A DNA stretch of 12,488 nt. Origin: DATKZH01 sp964475955. GTDB lineage: Bacteria; Planctomycetota; Planctomycetia; Pirellulales; Thermoguttaceae. This document shows positions 6,017 to 12,408 of the stretch, piece by piece. A program made the position numbers and the translations under genes. The stretch spans positions 1 to 12,488 of the forward strand of contig CAYYZY010000218.1 in NCBI GenBank assembly GCA_964475955.1. The letters run 5' to 3'. The number at the start of each line of letters is the position of its first letter. Position 1 is the stretch's first letter. The notes below the pieces were generated by a model. The model made no database searches, had not been told where the DNA came from, and worked only from the letters and a program-made list of their open reading frames with translations.

Positions 6017-7348
6017 TCAGGAGTCGGCGTCGGCCTCGGGCTCGGCCGGAAGGGTCGACATGGCCTCGTCCTCCGGCGGCAGGTCCTGGAACCGCTCGTC
6101 GGAATCGCCCACCGGCTCGACCGGCTCCGGCTCCCGGGCGAGCGATTCGAGGTCGCCGCGCGTGAACAGATGGCCCAGGCGGTACTGCTTGAGCCACCGC
6201 GCGAGCCGCTCGGGCGGGAGGGCGTAGAGGAGCGTCTGTCCCTGGTCCCAATGGCAGACCGTCACGTGGGGCGACGCCTCGGAAAACGCGTCGAGAAACT
6301 CCGGTGAATGGCTGGTCAGCACCACCTGGGTCCGCTCCGAGGCGGCCGCCGCGTACTCGGCGATCACCGGCAGCATGCTCGGGTGCAGGCCCGTCTCCGG
6401 CTCGTCGATGGCCACCAGCGCCGCCGGCTCCGGGTGCGCAAGCACCGTCAAGAGGAACAGGAACCGCAGCGTCCCGTCCGACAGGTCGGACCCGGCATGC
6501 GGCTGACTGCTCGACTTCCACTGCACGGCGAGCTGGATCTGCTGCGCGGCCGCGGGCTGGAACTCCAGCCGTTCGTACTCCCCGCCGAAGCCCGCCCGCA
6601 TGCCTTCGTCGATCTGACTCCGAAACTCCTTGCTCCCGGTGTACAGCGTGTGGAGGACCGTGACCAGGTTGCTCCCGTCGGCCAACAGCTTCTTCGTGTG
6701 CTGGGTCGTGGCCGGTCCGCGCATCATCGAGCCACGTTCGACGTGAACGTCGTGGTGCACGCTCCAGCCCGCGAGTTCCCGCCTCACTGCGTTTGGGAGT
6801 TTGTTCTGTAAATCCCCTATCTGAAAGAGTAGTGATTCACCCTCGTCGTAGCCCTCAGGATGGTCAGAGGACTCTTCTGCGAGTCGAACCAACTCCCGCT
6901 GTCGCTGATCGAAAAAACATGCTCGTCTGGGGTCGCGGCTGAAGACCCAAGAGGGACTACGATCTAGACCCTGATCATATTTGTACCACTTTCCCAGAGA
7001 GTCCTTAGTAATTTCGTACGCACTACCGGTGCCCGCGATCTGAGAAATCTCGAATTCAAGACTGAGCGCATGCTCAATCCGATCACGCCGTTCATCGACG
7101 GGATCGATTCGCAGCCTCCAACCGCAACTACGCGCCTGGTGGTCCCACAAAAGCGGGAAGATGCCGCCTTGATCCCAGACAGTCTTCTCGAGTTGCCCTT
7201 TGGCCACCTTGCCAATCAGCTCCAGGCAATGGATCAGGTTCGACTTTCCGCTCGCGTTCGGACCCACGAGCAGGTTGAGCCGCCCGGGCTGCCAGCGGAC
7301 GTCCTTGAAGGAGCGGAATCCGAAGACGTGAAGCTCTTGAATGGCCAT
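6017..7348 (-). CDS. AAA ATPase, ABC/SMC-like (COG4637/AAA_21 type), paired with DUF4276
   Basis: This is a 443-residue cytosolic ATPase. Motifs in order: an N-terminal FGFRSFKDV strand; Walker A GPNASGKSN (29-37); an insert of roughly residues 60-285; the ABC-signature-like LSDGTLRF (289-296); Walker B LVAIDEPETGLHP (311-323) with catalytic Glu; and the H-switch TSHSPEFLD (345-353). This layout is shared with RecF/OLD-type ATPases and PARIS AriA. The last 40 or so residues are strongly acidic and look disordered. The reading frame continues 62 codons upstream, but the ATG at 7348 is chosen because MAIQELHVFGFRSF is the family N-terminus and AGGTGG precedes it by 4 nt. DNA for about residues 90-190 is visibly AT-richer than its surroundings. 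The DUF4276 gene is directly downstream. The likely role is sensing plus effector control in phage defence; this is inference. Confidence 0.88.
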   Translation of the reverse strand: MAIQELHVFGFRSFKDVRWQPGRLNLLVGPNASGKSNLIHCLELIGKVAKGQLEKTVWDQGGIFPLLWDHQARSCGWRLRIDPVDERRDRIEHALSLEFEISQIAGTGSAYEITKDSLGKWYKYDQGLDRSPSWVFSRDPRRACFFDQRQRELVRLAEESSDHPEGYDEGESLLFQIGDLQNKLPNAVRRELAGWSVHHDVHVERGSMMRGPATTQHTKKLLADGSNLVTVLHTLYTGSKEFRSQIDEGMRAGFGGEYERLEFQPAAAQQIQLAVQWKSSSQPHAGSDLSDGTLRFLFLLTVLAHPEPAALVAIDEPETGLHPSMLPVIAEYAAAASERTQVVLTSHSPEFLDAFSEASPHVTVCHWDQGQTLLYALPPERLARWLKQYRLGHLFTRGDLESLAREPEPVEPVGDSDERFQDLPPEDEAMSTLPAEPEADADS

Positions 7349-7403
7349 GGGCCCACCTGCACGGAGGCCAGGTTTCCCGCGTTTCTTTCTGACGCACCCC
7401 CCT

Positions 7404-7432
7404 ATTCTACGGATTTCCGCCGCCTCGCTCAA
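7404..7432 (-). promoter_or_regulatory. Sigma70-like promoter for the ATPase-DUF4276 pair
   Basis: On the minus strand TTGAGC (7432-7427) and TAGAAT (7409-7404) are separated by exactly 17 nt and match consensus at 4 and 5 of 6 bases. Transcription would start near 7397, about 50 nt before the ATG at 7348. It separates the pair from the upstream sulfatase. The rest of the 7349-7612 gap holds no convincing gene. Confidence 0.55.
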
Positions 7433-7612
7433 CGGAGGAAAGCGCCGAGGTTCAAGGGACGGCCACGTTCGCGCTCGCCTCGCCCGAAACCTCCACCGGG
7501 GCGGGCACGCCGGCGCTGGGGACGACATGGACAACGCCCCGGCTTGCTTCGAGGCGCTGCGCCCTTGCGAGTTCCCCGTCGCTCCCGTTTGGCGAGTCGT
7601 CCGCGCGGCGGG

Positions 7613-9184
7613 TCACTTGAGCCACTCGGGCACGTCTTCCGGGTGTTCGCTCCACTGGCGGACGCGGCGGCCGAGGGAGTCGACCAGCGGGTCGTCGGAG
7701 TGGTTGACGTTGGTCGAGGGCAACCAATCGCGATGCTCCGCGACGACGTCGGCGAACCGCGGGTCGCCGGCCAGGTTGGTGTGCTCGCCCGGGTCGGCGT
7801 CGTGGTCGTACAGCTCTTCGGTGCCGTCGCGGTAGCGGATGTATCGCCATCGCTCGGTCCGCACGGAGTGGTTGTCGTAATGCCACGTGCTGACGGCCGG
7901 CTCGGCGCGCGGCCCGTCGGGGTCGTCCAGCAGCGGCACGAGGCTCGTGCCGCCGTGGGCGTCGATCGGCGGAAGCCCGGCCAGCTCGACGATCGTGGGG
8001 TAAACGTCCAAGAGGCTCACGGGGCGCGTGCAGCGGCGCCCGGCGCCTCGCCCGTCGGGGAGCACCCACACCAGCGGCACGCGGCACGATTCCTCCCAGA
8101 GGCACATCTTCCTCCAGTGCTTCTTCTCGCCCAGGTGCTGCCCGTGGTCGGACCAGAGGACGATGATCGTCTCGTCGGCGTAGGGGCTTTTGCGGAGGGC
8201 ATCGAGTACGCGGCCGATCTGAGCGTCGGCAAACGAGACGCACGCCAGGTACGCGTGCACCAGCTCGCGCCAGTAACCCGACCCCATCTTATGGGTGACG
8301 AACCAGTGGTCTCCGCCGGGCAGCATACAAAGGGCCATCGCCTTTCCCATCAGGGGGACGTCGGCGAACTCGTCGTCGGGCACCTGCGGGATCCGGGGCC
8401 GGTCGGCGTCGTACATCTCGAAGTACTTGCGCGGGGCCGTGTAGGGGACGTGCGGCCGGGCGAACCCGACGGCCAGCAGGAACGGCCGCTCGTGCGGCCG
8501 GCCGAGCTGCTCGACCGCCCAATCGGCCAGCGCTTCGTCGGGCATGACGCCGCCGGGCATGTCCTCCCGATCGAGCGGGCCGCCGCAGAGCGAATAGCCG
8601 GGTACCTTGCCGTACTTGCGGATGATGGGGCTTCCGCCCCTAGGGAACGGCTGAAAGAACGCATTGTGCCGGCCGCCGTAGCCGTGGCCCCGCGCGAGCC
8701 ACTCCTTGCTGATGGTGTACGGCGGTTTGACGTCGTCCCAGTCGGGCGAGCCGGTGCGGCCGTCGGTGCCGTGGTGGTAGAGCTTGCCGCCGCCGAGCGT
8801 CTCGTAGCCGTGCGCGCGGAAATACGCCGGCAGCATCGCCGCCCGGCGCAGGGGCGAGTCCTTCACGATCGCGTGGTTCGCGTAGTGCCCGGTGGTCGAC
8901 GCCCGAAGGCCGCTCATCAGGGCCAGACGCGACGCCTGGCAGACGGGCACCGCCGTTTGGGCGTTGGCGAAGTAGACGCCGCGGGCGACCAGCGCGTCGA
9001 GGTTCGGCGTCTTCACCTGCGGATTGCCGCCCTCGCCGTTGGCGCCGATCCAGTCGTTCAGGTCGTCGACCGCGATGAACAGCACGTTGGGCCGCGACGC
9101 GGGCTGTGCGGCGTGCACGTCGGACCACGGCACGACCAACGCCGCCACGGGCAGACACACGACGAGCCAATTGCGATACACCAT
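7613..9184 (-). CDS. Secreted sulfatase, iduronate-2-sulfatase-like (alkaline phosphatase superfamily)
   Basis: This 523-residue hydrolase removes sulfate esters, probably from polysaccharides, after export. The N-terminus is a Sec signal peptide: a short charged start, a hydrophobic stretch at about residues 6-20, and likely cleavage after VHA-A near residue 25. The mature protein opens with RPNVLFIAVDDLNDW, where D40 and D41 bind Ca. The activating Cys82 lies in VCQASR, the C-x-A-x-R form of the formylglycine site. K134 (GGKLYHH), the D346-H347 pair in WSDHGQHLGEKKHW and the C-terminal family blocks are all present. The start is set by GGGGAGG 8 nt upstream of the ATG at 9184; longer in-frame starts run into an intergenic repeat. 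No formylglycine-generating enzyme is in the window. The substrate is not predictable. Confidence 0.93.
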   Translation of the reverse strand: MVYRNWLVVCLPVAALVVPWSDVHAAQPASRPNVLFIAVDDLNDWIGANGEGGNPQVKTPNLDALVARGVYFANAQTAVPVCQASRLALMSGLRASTTGHYANHAIVKDSPLRRAAMLPAYFRAHGYETLGGGKLYHHGTDGRTGSPDWDDVKPPYTISKEWLARGHGYGGRHNAFFQPFPRGGSPIIRKYGKVPGYSLCGGPLDREDMPGGVMPDEALADWAVEQLGRPHERPFLLAVGFARPHVPYTAPRKYFEMYDADRPRIPQVPDDEFADVPLMGKAMALCMLPGGDHWFVTHKMGSGYWRELVHAYLACVSFADAQIGRVLDALRKSPYADETIIVLWSDHGQHLGEKKHWRKMCLWEESCRVPLVWVLPDGRGAGRRCTRPVSLLDVYPTIVELAGLPPIDAHGGTSLVPLLDDPDGPRAEPAVSTWHYDNHSVRTERWRYIRYRDGTEELYDHDADPGEHTNLAGDPRFADVVAEHRDWLPSTNVNHSDDPLVDSLGRRVRQWSEHPEDVPEWLK

Positions 9185-9252
9185 GACCCAAACCTCCCCT
9201 CTCGGGTTCGTCGTCTCATTGCCGAGTACGCTTCTCGAATGATTGCACGGTG

Positions 9253-9339
9253 GGTGGCCGGGGTCGAGTGGCGAAGAACGAGCGACGAACGCCTGGTGCA
9301 TGGCCATCTGGGGGCTCACTGCGTTCGACCCCAGCCACC
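9253..9339. repeat. Intergenic inverted-repeat element upstream of the sulfatase
   Basis: GGTGGCCGGGGTCGA (9253-9267) pairs with TCGACCCCAGCCACC (9325-9339) at 14 of 15 positions. Shorter matching blocks lie outside it (CACGGTG near 9246 and CACCGTG near 9351). The 9185-9384 gap contains this element and no gene. It separates the UroD-like gene from the sulfatase and may terminate or stabilise the upstream transcript. Confidence 0.5.
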
Positions 9340-9384
9340 CTCACGTGCCGCACCGTGTAGCAATTGTGCAATTCCACGCAGTCA

Positions 9385-10488
9385 CTACAAAACCCGGCTC
9401 GCCGTGGCCAGCGCCGCCTGCGCGAGCGCGTGCATGTTCTCGGGCGGCGTGCGCCGCGGCACGGCGCAGGCGCTACCGAGCACGTATCGCGGGCCGCCGG
9501 CGCGGATGCACGCCCGCGCTTCGGCCTCGACCTGCTCGGGCGTACCGTGAAGCAGCATGAGACAGCTCACGCCGCCGATCAGGCAGAGCCGGTCGCCCAG
9601 GCTCGCGCGCGTTCGGGCGACCGACATCCCGCTCGTCGGGTCGATCCCCTCGATGCCGTCGAGGTGATCGTGCTTCACCGCGTCCAACAGCGGATTGTAG
9701 TCGCCGCAGCAGTGCTTGTACACGAGCAGCCCCCGGGCGTGGGCCGCGTCGGCCGCGCGGCGGTAGCAGGGCGCGCAGAATCCCGCGTAAATGCGCGGCG
9801 AAATCACGCTCCCCGAGGCCCACGAGTCGCCGATGTAGAGACAGTCGACGCCCACCTCGGCGAAGGCCCTGCCCACTTCGATCGAGGCGTCGGTGCCCTT
9901 GGCGAGAATCGCCCGGGCGAGGTCGGGCTCGTCGATCAACGTCAACAGCGCGTTCTGCGAGTCGCCGATCTGCCGGCAGAGGAAGTTGAGCGTCTGGCCG
10001 CCGGCCATTCCCACCACGAAGAGCCCTTCGTCGTGGGCCCGCCGGGTGATGGCGCGCGCGGCGTCGAGGCAGCCCGTCTCCAGAAGCCGCTCGGCCGTGG
10101 GAAACCGGATCGCCTCGGCCGCTTCGATCGTGCGGATCGGCGCCGGCGCCCGGGCCGGGATCAGGGCCCCGCCCCCGGCGACGTCGAACCATCCGTCGAT
10201 CGCACCCGTGCGGCGATCGACCTGCACGATCCGGTCCCCGTTTCGCCGCACCTCCTTCTCGCGGAACCACGCGCGGGCCGACGTCAGCATCACGCGGATG
10301 GCGTCGCTCCCATAGCGCCGGCCGGCCTCGAACATCCACCAAAGGCCCTGACACGGGTCGGCCAGGGCCTCTTCGAACTGGTGCCCGCAGGCGTGGCTGG
10401 CGTGATCAACGTAGATGCACGGAAAGAAGGGCACGCGATCCGTCGCGCCCCCCGTCAGCACGGCCCGCATTCTCTCGCGCGGCGACAT
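9385..10488 (-). CDS. Uroporphyrinogen decarboxylase-family protein (MtaA/CmuA-like)
   Basis: The protein has 367 residues and a TIM-barrel UroD fold. True HemE decarboxylates uroporphyrinogen III, but this protein looks like the methyltransferase branch (MtaA/MtbA/CmuA), which moves methyl groups between corrinoid proteins and a thiol. It carries a zinc-type site: H259 and C261 in YKHCCGD, plus C341 in LGSACAVPRRTPPEN, the H-x-C...C pattern of that branch. The N-terminus SPRERMRAVLTGGATDRVPFFP is typical of the family. It is cytosolic, with no signal. The ATG at 10488 has GGAGG 10 nt upstream. It begins 34 nt after the TIM-barrel gene and so is probably co-transcribed with it. No corrinoid protein is in the window. 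Many planctomycetes carry several such paralogs of unknown function. Confidence 0.85.
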   Translation of the reverse strand: MSPRERMRAVLTGGATDRVPFFPCIYVDHASHACGHQFEEALADPCQGLWWMFEAGRRYGSDAIRVMLTSARAWFREKEVRRNGDRIVQVDRRTGAIDGWFDVAGGGALIPARAPAPIRTIEAAEAIRFPTAERLLETGCLDAARAITRRAHDEGLFVVGMAGGQTLNFLCRQIGDSQNALLTLIDEPDLARAILAKGTDASIEVGRAFAEVGVDCLYIGDSWASGSVISPRIYAGFCAPCYRRAADAAHARGLLVYKHCCGDYNPLLDAVKHDHLDGIEGIDPTSGMSVARTRASLGDRLCLIGGVSCLMLLHGTPEQVEAEARACIRAGGPRYVLGSACAVPRRTPPENMHALAQAALATASRVL

Positions 10489-10522
10489 AACCTCGCGGCC
10501 TCCGCTGGCGAAGCGGCCTTCG

Positions 10523-11371
10523 CTACTTTCTCACCTTTCGGAGATGCTCCAGGCACCGCTCGACGTTCTCCAGCGGATCGCCCGCGCCGCGCTCGTGCTC
10601 GACGATGTACCACTCCGTCCCGCCGCTTTCCTCGCAGATCGCGAAGACCTGCTTCCAGTCGACGTCGCCTTCGCCGACGACGGCCTCGGGCGGCCCGCCG
10701 TGCTCTTTCAGGTGGACGGTGACCGACCGGCCCGGGAAGGCCTTCAGGATGGCGTAGGGATCGCCGCCGCCGCCGAGGCAGTTGCCGACGTCGAGCTGCA
10801 TGATCACGTCGTCGCACGTGCTCGCGAAGAACAGCTCCCAGGCCGTCTTGTCGCCGACCTTCACGAAGTCGCCGCCGTGGGCGTGGTAGCCGACGCGCAT
10901 CCCCTTGTCCTTGACCTTGGCGGCGACCTCGTCGTAGATCGCGGCCGTCTCGCGGATCTTCTCGACCGAGGCCAGCCGCGAGTGCGGCATGTAGGAGACG
11001 ACGAGGTAGGGGTTCCCCAGCGTGCGGTTGAACTCGACCGTCTCTTTCAGCGCGTCGCCCTGGAGCGTGTTGAGCCGGATGTGCGTTCCGCAGCATTTCA
11101 GCCCGTTGGCGTCGAGCAACTTGCGCAGGTCGGCGGCGCTGTAGCCGTAGTACCCGGCAAACTCGACCCCCTGGTAGCCCATCTTCGCCACGGCCTCGAG
11201 GACGCCCGGCAGGTCCTTCTGCGCCTGGTGGCGGACCGAATAGAGTTGAAGCCCGATCGGGATCTTCTTGCCCTCGGTCGCTGCCGCCGCGGCCAACCGG
11301 CCGGCGCCTGTCAGCCAGGCCGCCCCGGCGCCCGCGCCCAACTTCAACAGATCGCGTCGTGAGATGTTCAT
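10523..11371 (-). CDS. Tat-exported sugar phosphate isomerase/epimerase-like TIM barrel
   Basis: This 282-residue protein belongs to the AP endonuclease-2 / xylose isomerase-like TIM-barrel family (PF01261). Members isomerise, epimerise or dehydrate sugars. The N-terminus SRRDLLKLGAGAGAAWL (residues 4-20) is a Tat signal with twin arginines R5-R6, so the folded protein is exported. The catalytic domain begins at IPIGLQLYSVR (37-47). Probable metal ligands are E70 (GVEFAG), H163 or H165 (GYHAHGGDF), D194 (QLDVGN), H220 (VHLKEH) and E258 (IVEHE). The ATG at 11371 is chosen because the Tat motif follows at once and AGAGG lies 4 nt upstream; a start 18 codons earlier would bury the signal. It leads an operon with the UroD-like gene. 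The substrate is unknown; related exported planctomycete proteins are tied to carbohydrate breakdown. Confidence 0.9.
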   Translation of the reverse strand: MNISRRDLLKLGAGAGAAWLTGAGRLAAAAATEGKKIPIGLQLYSVRHQAQKDLPGVLEAVAKMGYQGVEFAGYYGYSAADLRKLLDANGLKCCGTHIRLNTLQGDALKETVEFNRTLGNPYLVVSYMPHSRLASVEKIRETAAIYDEVAAKVKDKGMRVGYHAHGGDFVKVGDKTAWELFFASTCDDVIMQLDVGNCLGGGGDPYAILKAFPGRSVTVHLKEHGGPPEAVVGEGDVDWKQVFAICEESGGTEWYIVEHERGAGDPLENVERCLEHLRKVRK

Positions 11372-11412
11372 GATGCCTCTCGATTCTTGGGTCGGTGTTT
11401 GTTGGGTTGACA

Positions 11413-11442
11413 ACTTTACTCTCATTTCCGCCTAGTTCCCAA
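11413..11442 (-). promoter_or_regulatory. Weak candidate promoter for the TIM-barrel/UroD operon
   Basis: On the minus strand TTGGGA (11442-11437) and TAAAGT (11418-11413) are spaced by 18 nt and each matches consensus at 4 of 6 bases. The -35 lies within the palindrome at 11434-11459. Low confidence. Confidence 0.25.
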
Positions 11443-11459
11443 GCTCCGGCTCGGGAACT
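11434..11459. repeat. Palindromic intergenic repeat (GTTCCCAAGC type)
   Basis: AGTTCCCAAGC (11434-11444) and GCTCGGGAACT (11449-11459) pair at 10 of 11 positions around a TCCG loop. Nearby are further small hairpins (GAAGC TCT GCTTC around 11469-11481) and two more GTTCCC copies around 11514-11535. Such GTTCCCAAGC palindromes are widespread in intergenic DNA of several phyla, as far as I recall. They fill the first half of the 364-nt gap between the TIM-barrel gene and the hypothetical gene. I see no gene in the gap. Confidence 0.55.
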
Positions 11460-11601
11460 CCCCTCCGCGAAGCTCTGCTTCGCATCCCGGGAAGCAGGAG
11501 CTTTCCAGACGCAGGTTCCCACAGGTTCCCAAGCCGGGCCGTGGGCAACACCAGGCGACAATGAAGCCGACTGCTTGATTTTACGGTTTGCCGCAAGCGA
11601 T

Positions 11602-11630
11602 CTGCAACAGGTCGCATGATCCGCTACAAT
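11602..11630 (+). promoter_or_regulatory. Candidate promoter for the hypothetical gene at 11736
   Basis: TACAAT (11625-11630) matches the -10 consensus at 5 of 6 bases. CTGCAA (11602-11607), 17 nt upstream, is a weak -35 (3 of 6). The leader would be about 100 nt and includes GC-rich sequence able to fold. Confidence 0.35.
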
Positions 11631-11735
11631 TCACCGCAGCCCGGCTAGCGCGACGGCGCGAACGCCGGAACCTCGGCCGGAACCGCCGGGCTGCTTTTTC
11701 GAGCCCGAGGATTCCACGTAGCCGAGGACGTGGCG

Positions 11736-12383
11736 ATGACGAGTCCTTCCGGCGCGAAGCGCGAAGTGATCGAACGGCTGCTCGGTTGGTGCCAGCGCAT
11801 ACGAGCGGAGTTGAACGCCGAACTGGAAGCCGGCCCCTACGGGCCGGGGCATCACAGCCGGAAGACCTACGAGGCCGTCAGGGACCTGCGGGATCGCACG
11901 GCCCCGGTCTTCGCCGATCTGTGGCTGCAAATCCCACGCCCCGCGCTTGACTATCCCTCCGAAAGCTATGCGGACGCCGTAGGGTTTCTTGAACTGGTGG
12001 TCGGACGGTGTCGGGCAGAATTGCGGCCTGACTCGTCGGCCGGCGAAAGCTCACCCAAGGAAGCTGCCCGAAACAAGCAACGTTGCCCCCGCGGCCAGGC
12101 CCCCGAATGGATTCTGGATTACGTCGTCCAATATCATGAGTACGACGGCGAGAGCGTCTCCAACTGGGAGCCGCTCGCCGTTGGCGACATCGTGGCCGGG
12201 CTCGATCACAGGGTAAGCCGATCGGCGGTATCGAGGTGGTTCCAGACTCAGTTCGGCGGGCACGCGGCGTACGTCGCCGCTTGCGGCCGTCGAGCCAACG
12301 GCCCTCTTCTCAGCACCTTACGCCGATTTCGCGGTGAAGGGACGACCGTCTTCATCGACCCGGACGAGTTCACGGCCGACTAG
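11736..12383 (+). CDS. Hypothetical protein with possible C-terminal helix-turn-helix
   Basis: I do not recognise this 215-residue protein. It has no signal peptide or membrane segment. The first 100 residues look helical and charged, with two tryptophans (W18, W63) and a cluster GPYGPGHHSRKTY (34-45). A polar linker at about 98-120 follows. Residues 147-175 (PLAVGDIVAGLDHRVS, then RSAVSRWFQTQFGG) read like a helix-turn-helix, with the second stretch as the recognition helix. A DNA-binding role is therefore possible but unproven. The ATG at 11736 is preferred over the GTG at 11730 because GAGGA at 11724-11728 lies 7 nt before it. The gene ends 25 nt before a probable IS terminus and seems less GC-rich than the metabolic genes, so it could be accessory DNA. 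Confidence 0.75.
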   Translation: MTSPSGAKREVIERLLGWCQRIRAELNAELEAGPYGPGHHSRKTYEAVRDLRDRTAPVFADLWLQIPRPALDYPSESYADAVGFLELVVGRCRAELRPDSSAGESSPKEAARNKQRCPRGQAPEWILDYVVQYHEYDGESVSNWEPLAVGDIVAGLDHRVSRSAVSRWFQTQFGGHAAYVAACGRRANGPLLSTLRRFRGEGTTVFIDPDEFTAD

Positions 12384-12408
12384 GCGTCCACTTGTCCCAA
12401 TCGTCCAC

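Noticed and set aside
5243..6307. A 354-codon open frame on the plus strand
   Set aside because: It is antisense to the DUF4276 gene and starts within repeat copy B. No domain is seen.
5387..7348. Calling the ATPase pair PARIS or a Gabija/OLD system outright
   Set aside because: The partner matches DUF4276 marks, not AriB DUF4435 or a UvrD-type helicase, and the ATPase is not fused to Toprim. Only an analogy is supported.
7349..7612. A short gene between the sulfatase and the ATPase
   Set aside because: Open frames here lack a ribosome site or domain, and the ATPase promoter occupies the downstream part of the gap.
7070..9550. An 826-codon open frame on the plus strand
   Set aside because: It lies antisense to the sulfatase and the ATPase start, both with clear catalytic motifs. 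Its translation is low-complexity Arg/Val/Gly/Ala-rich, as expected from a shadow frame in high-GC DNA.
9385..10488. HemE, the haem-pathway uroporphyrinogen decarboxylase
   Set aside because: The H-x-C...C zinc pattern and its pairing with a sugar-isomerase-like gene fit the MtaA-like branch. HemE lacks this zinc site.
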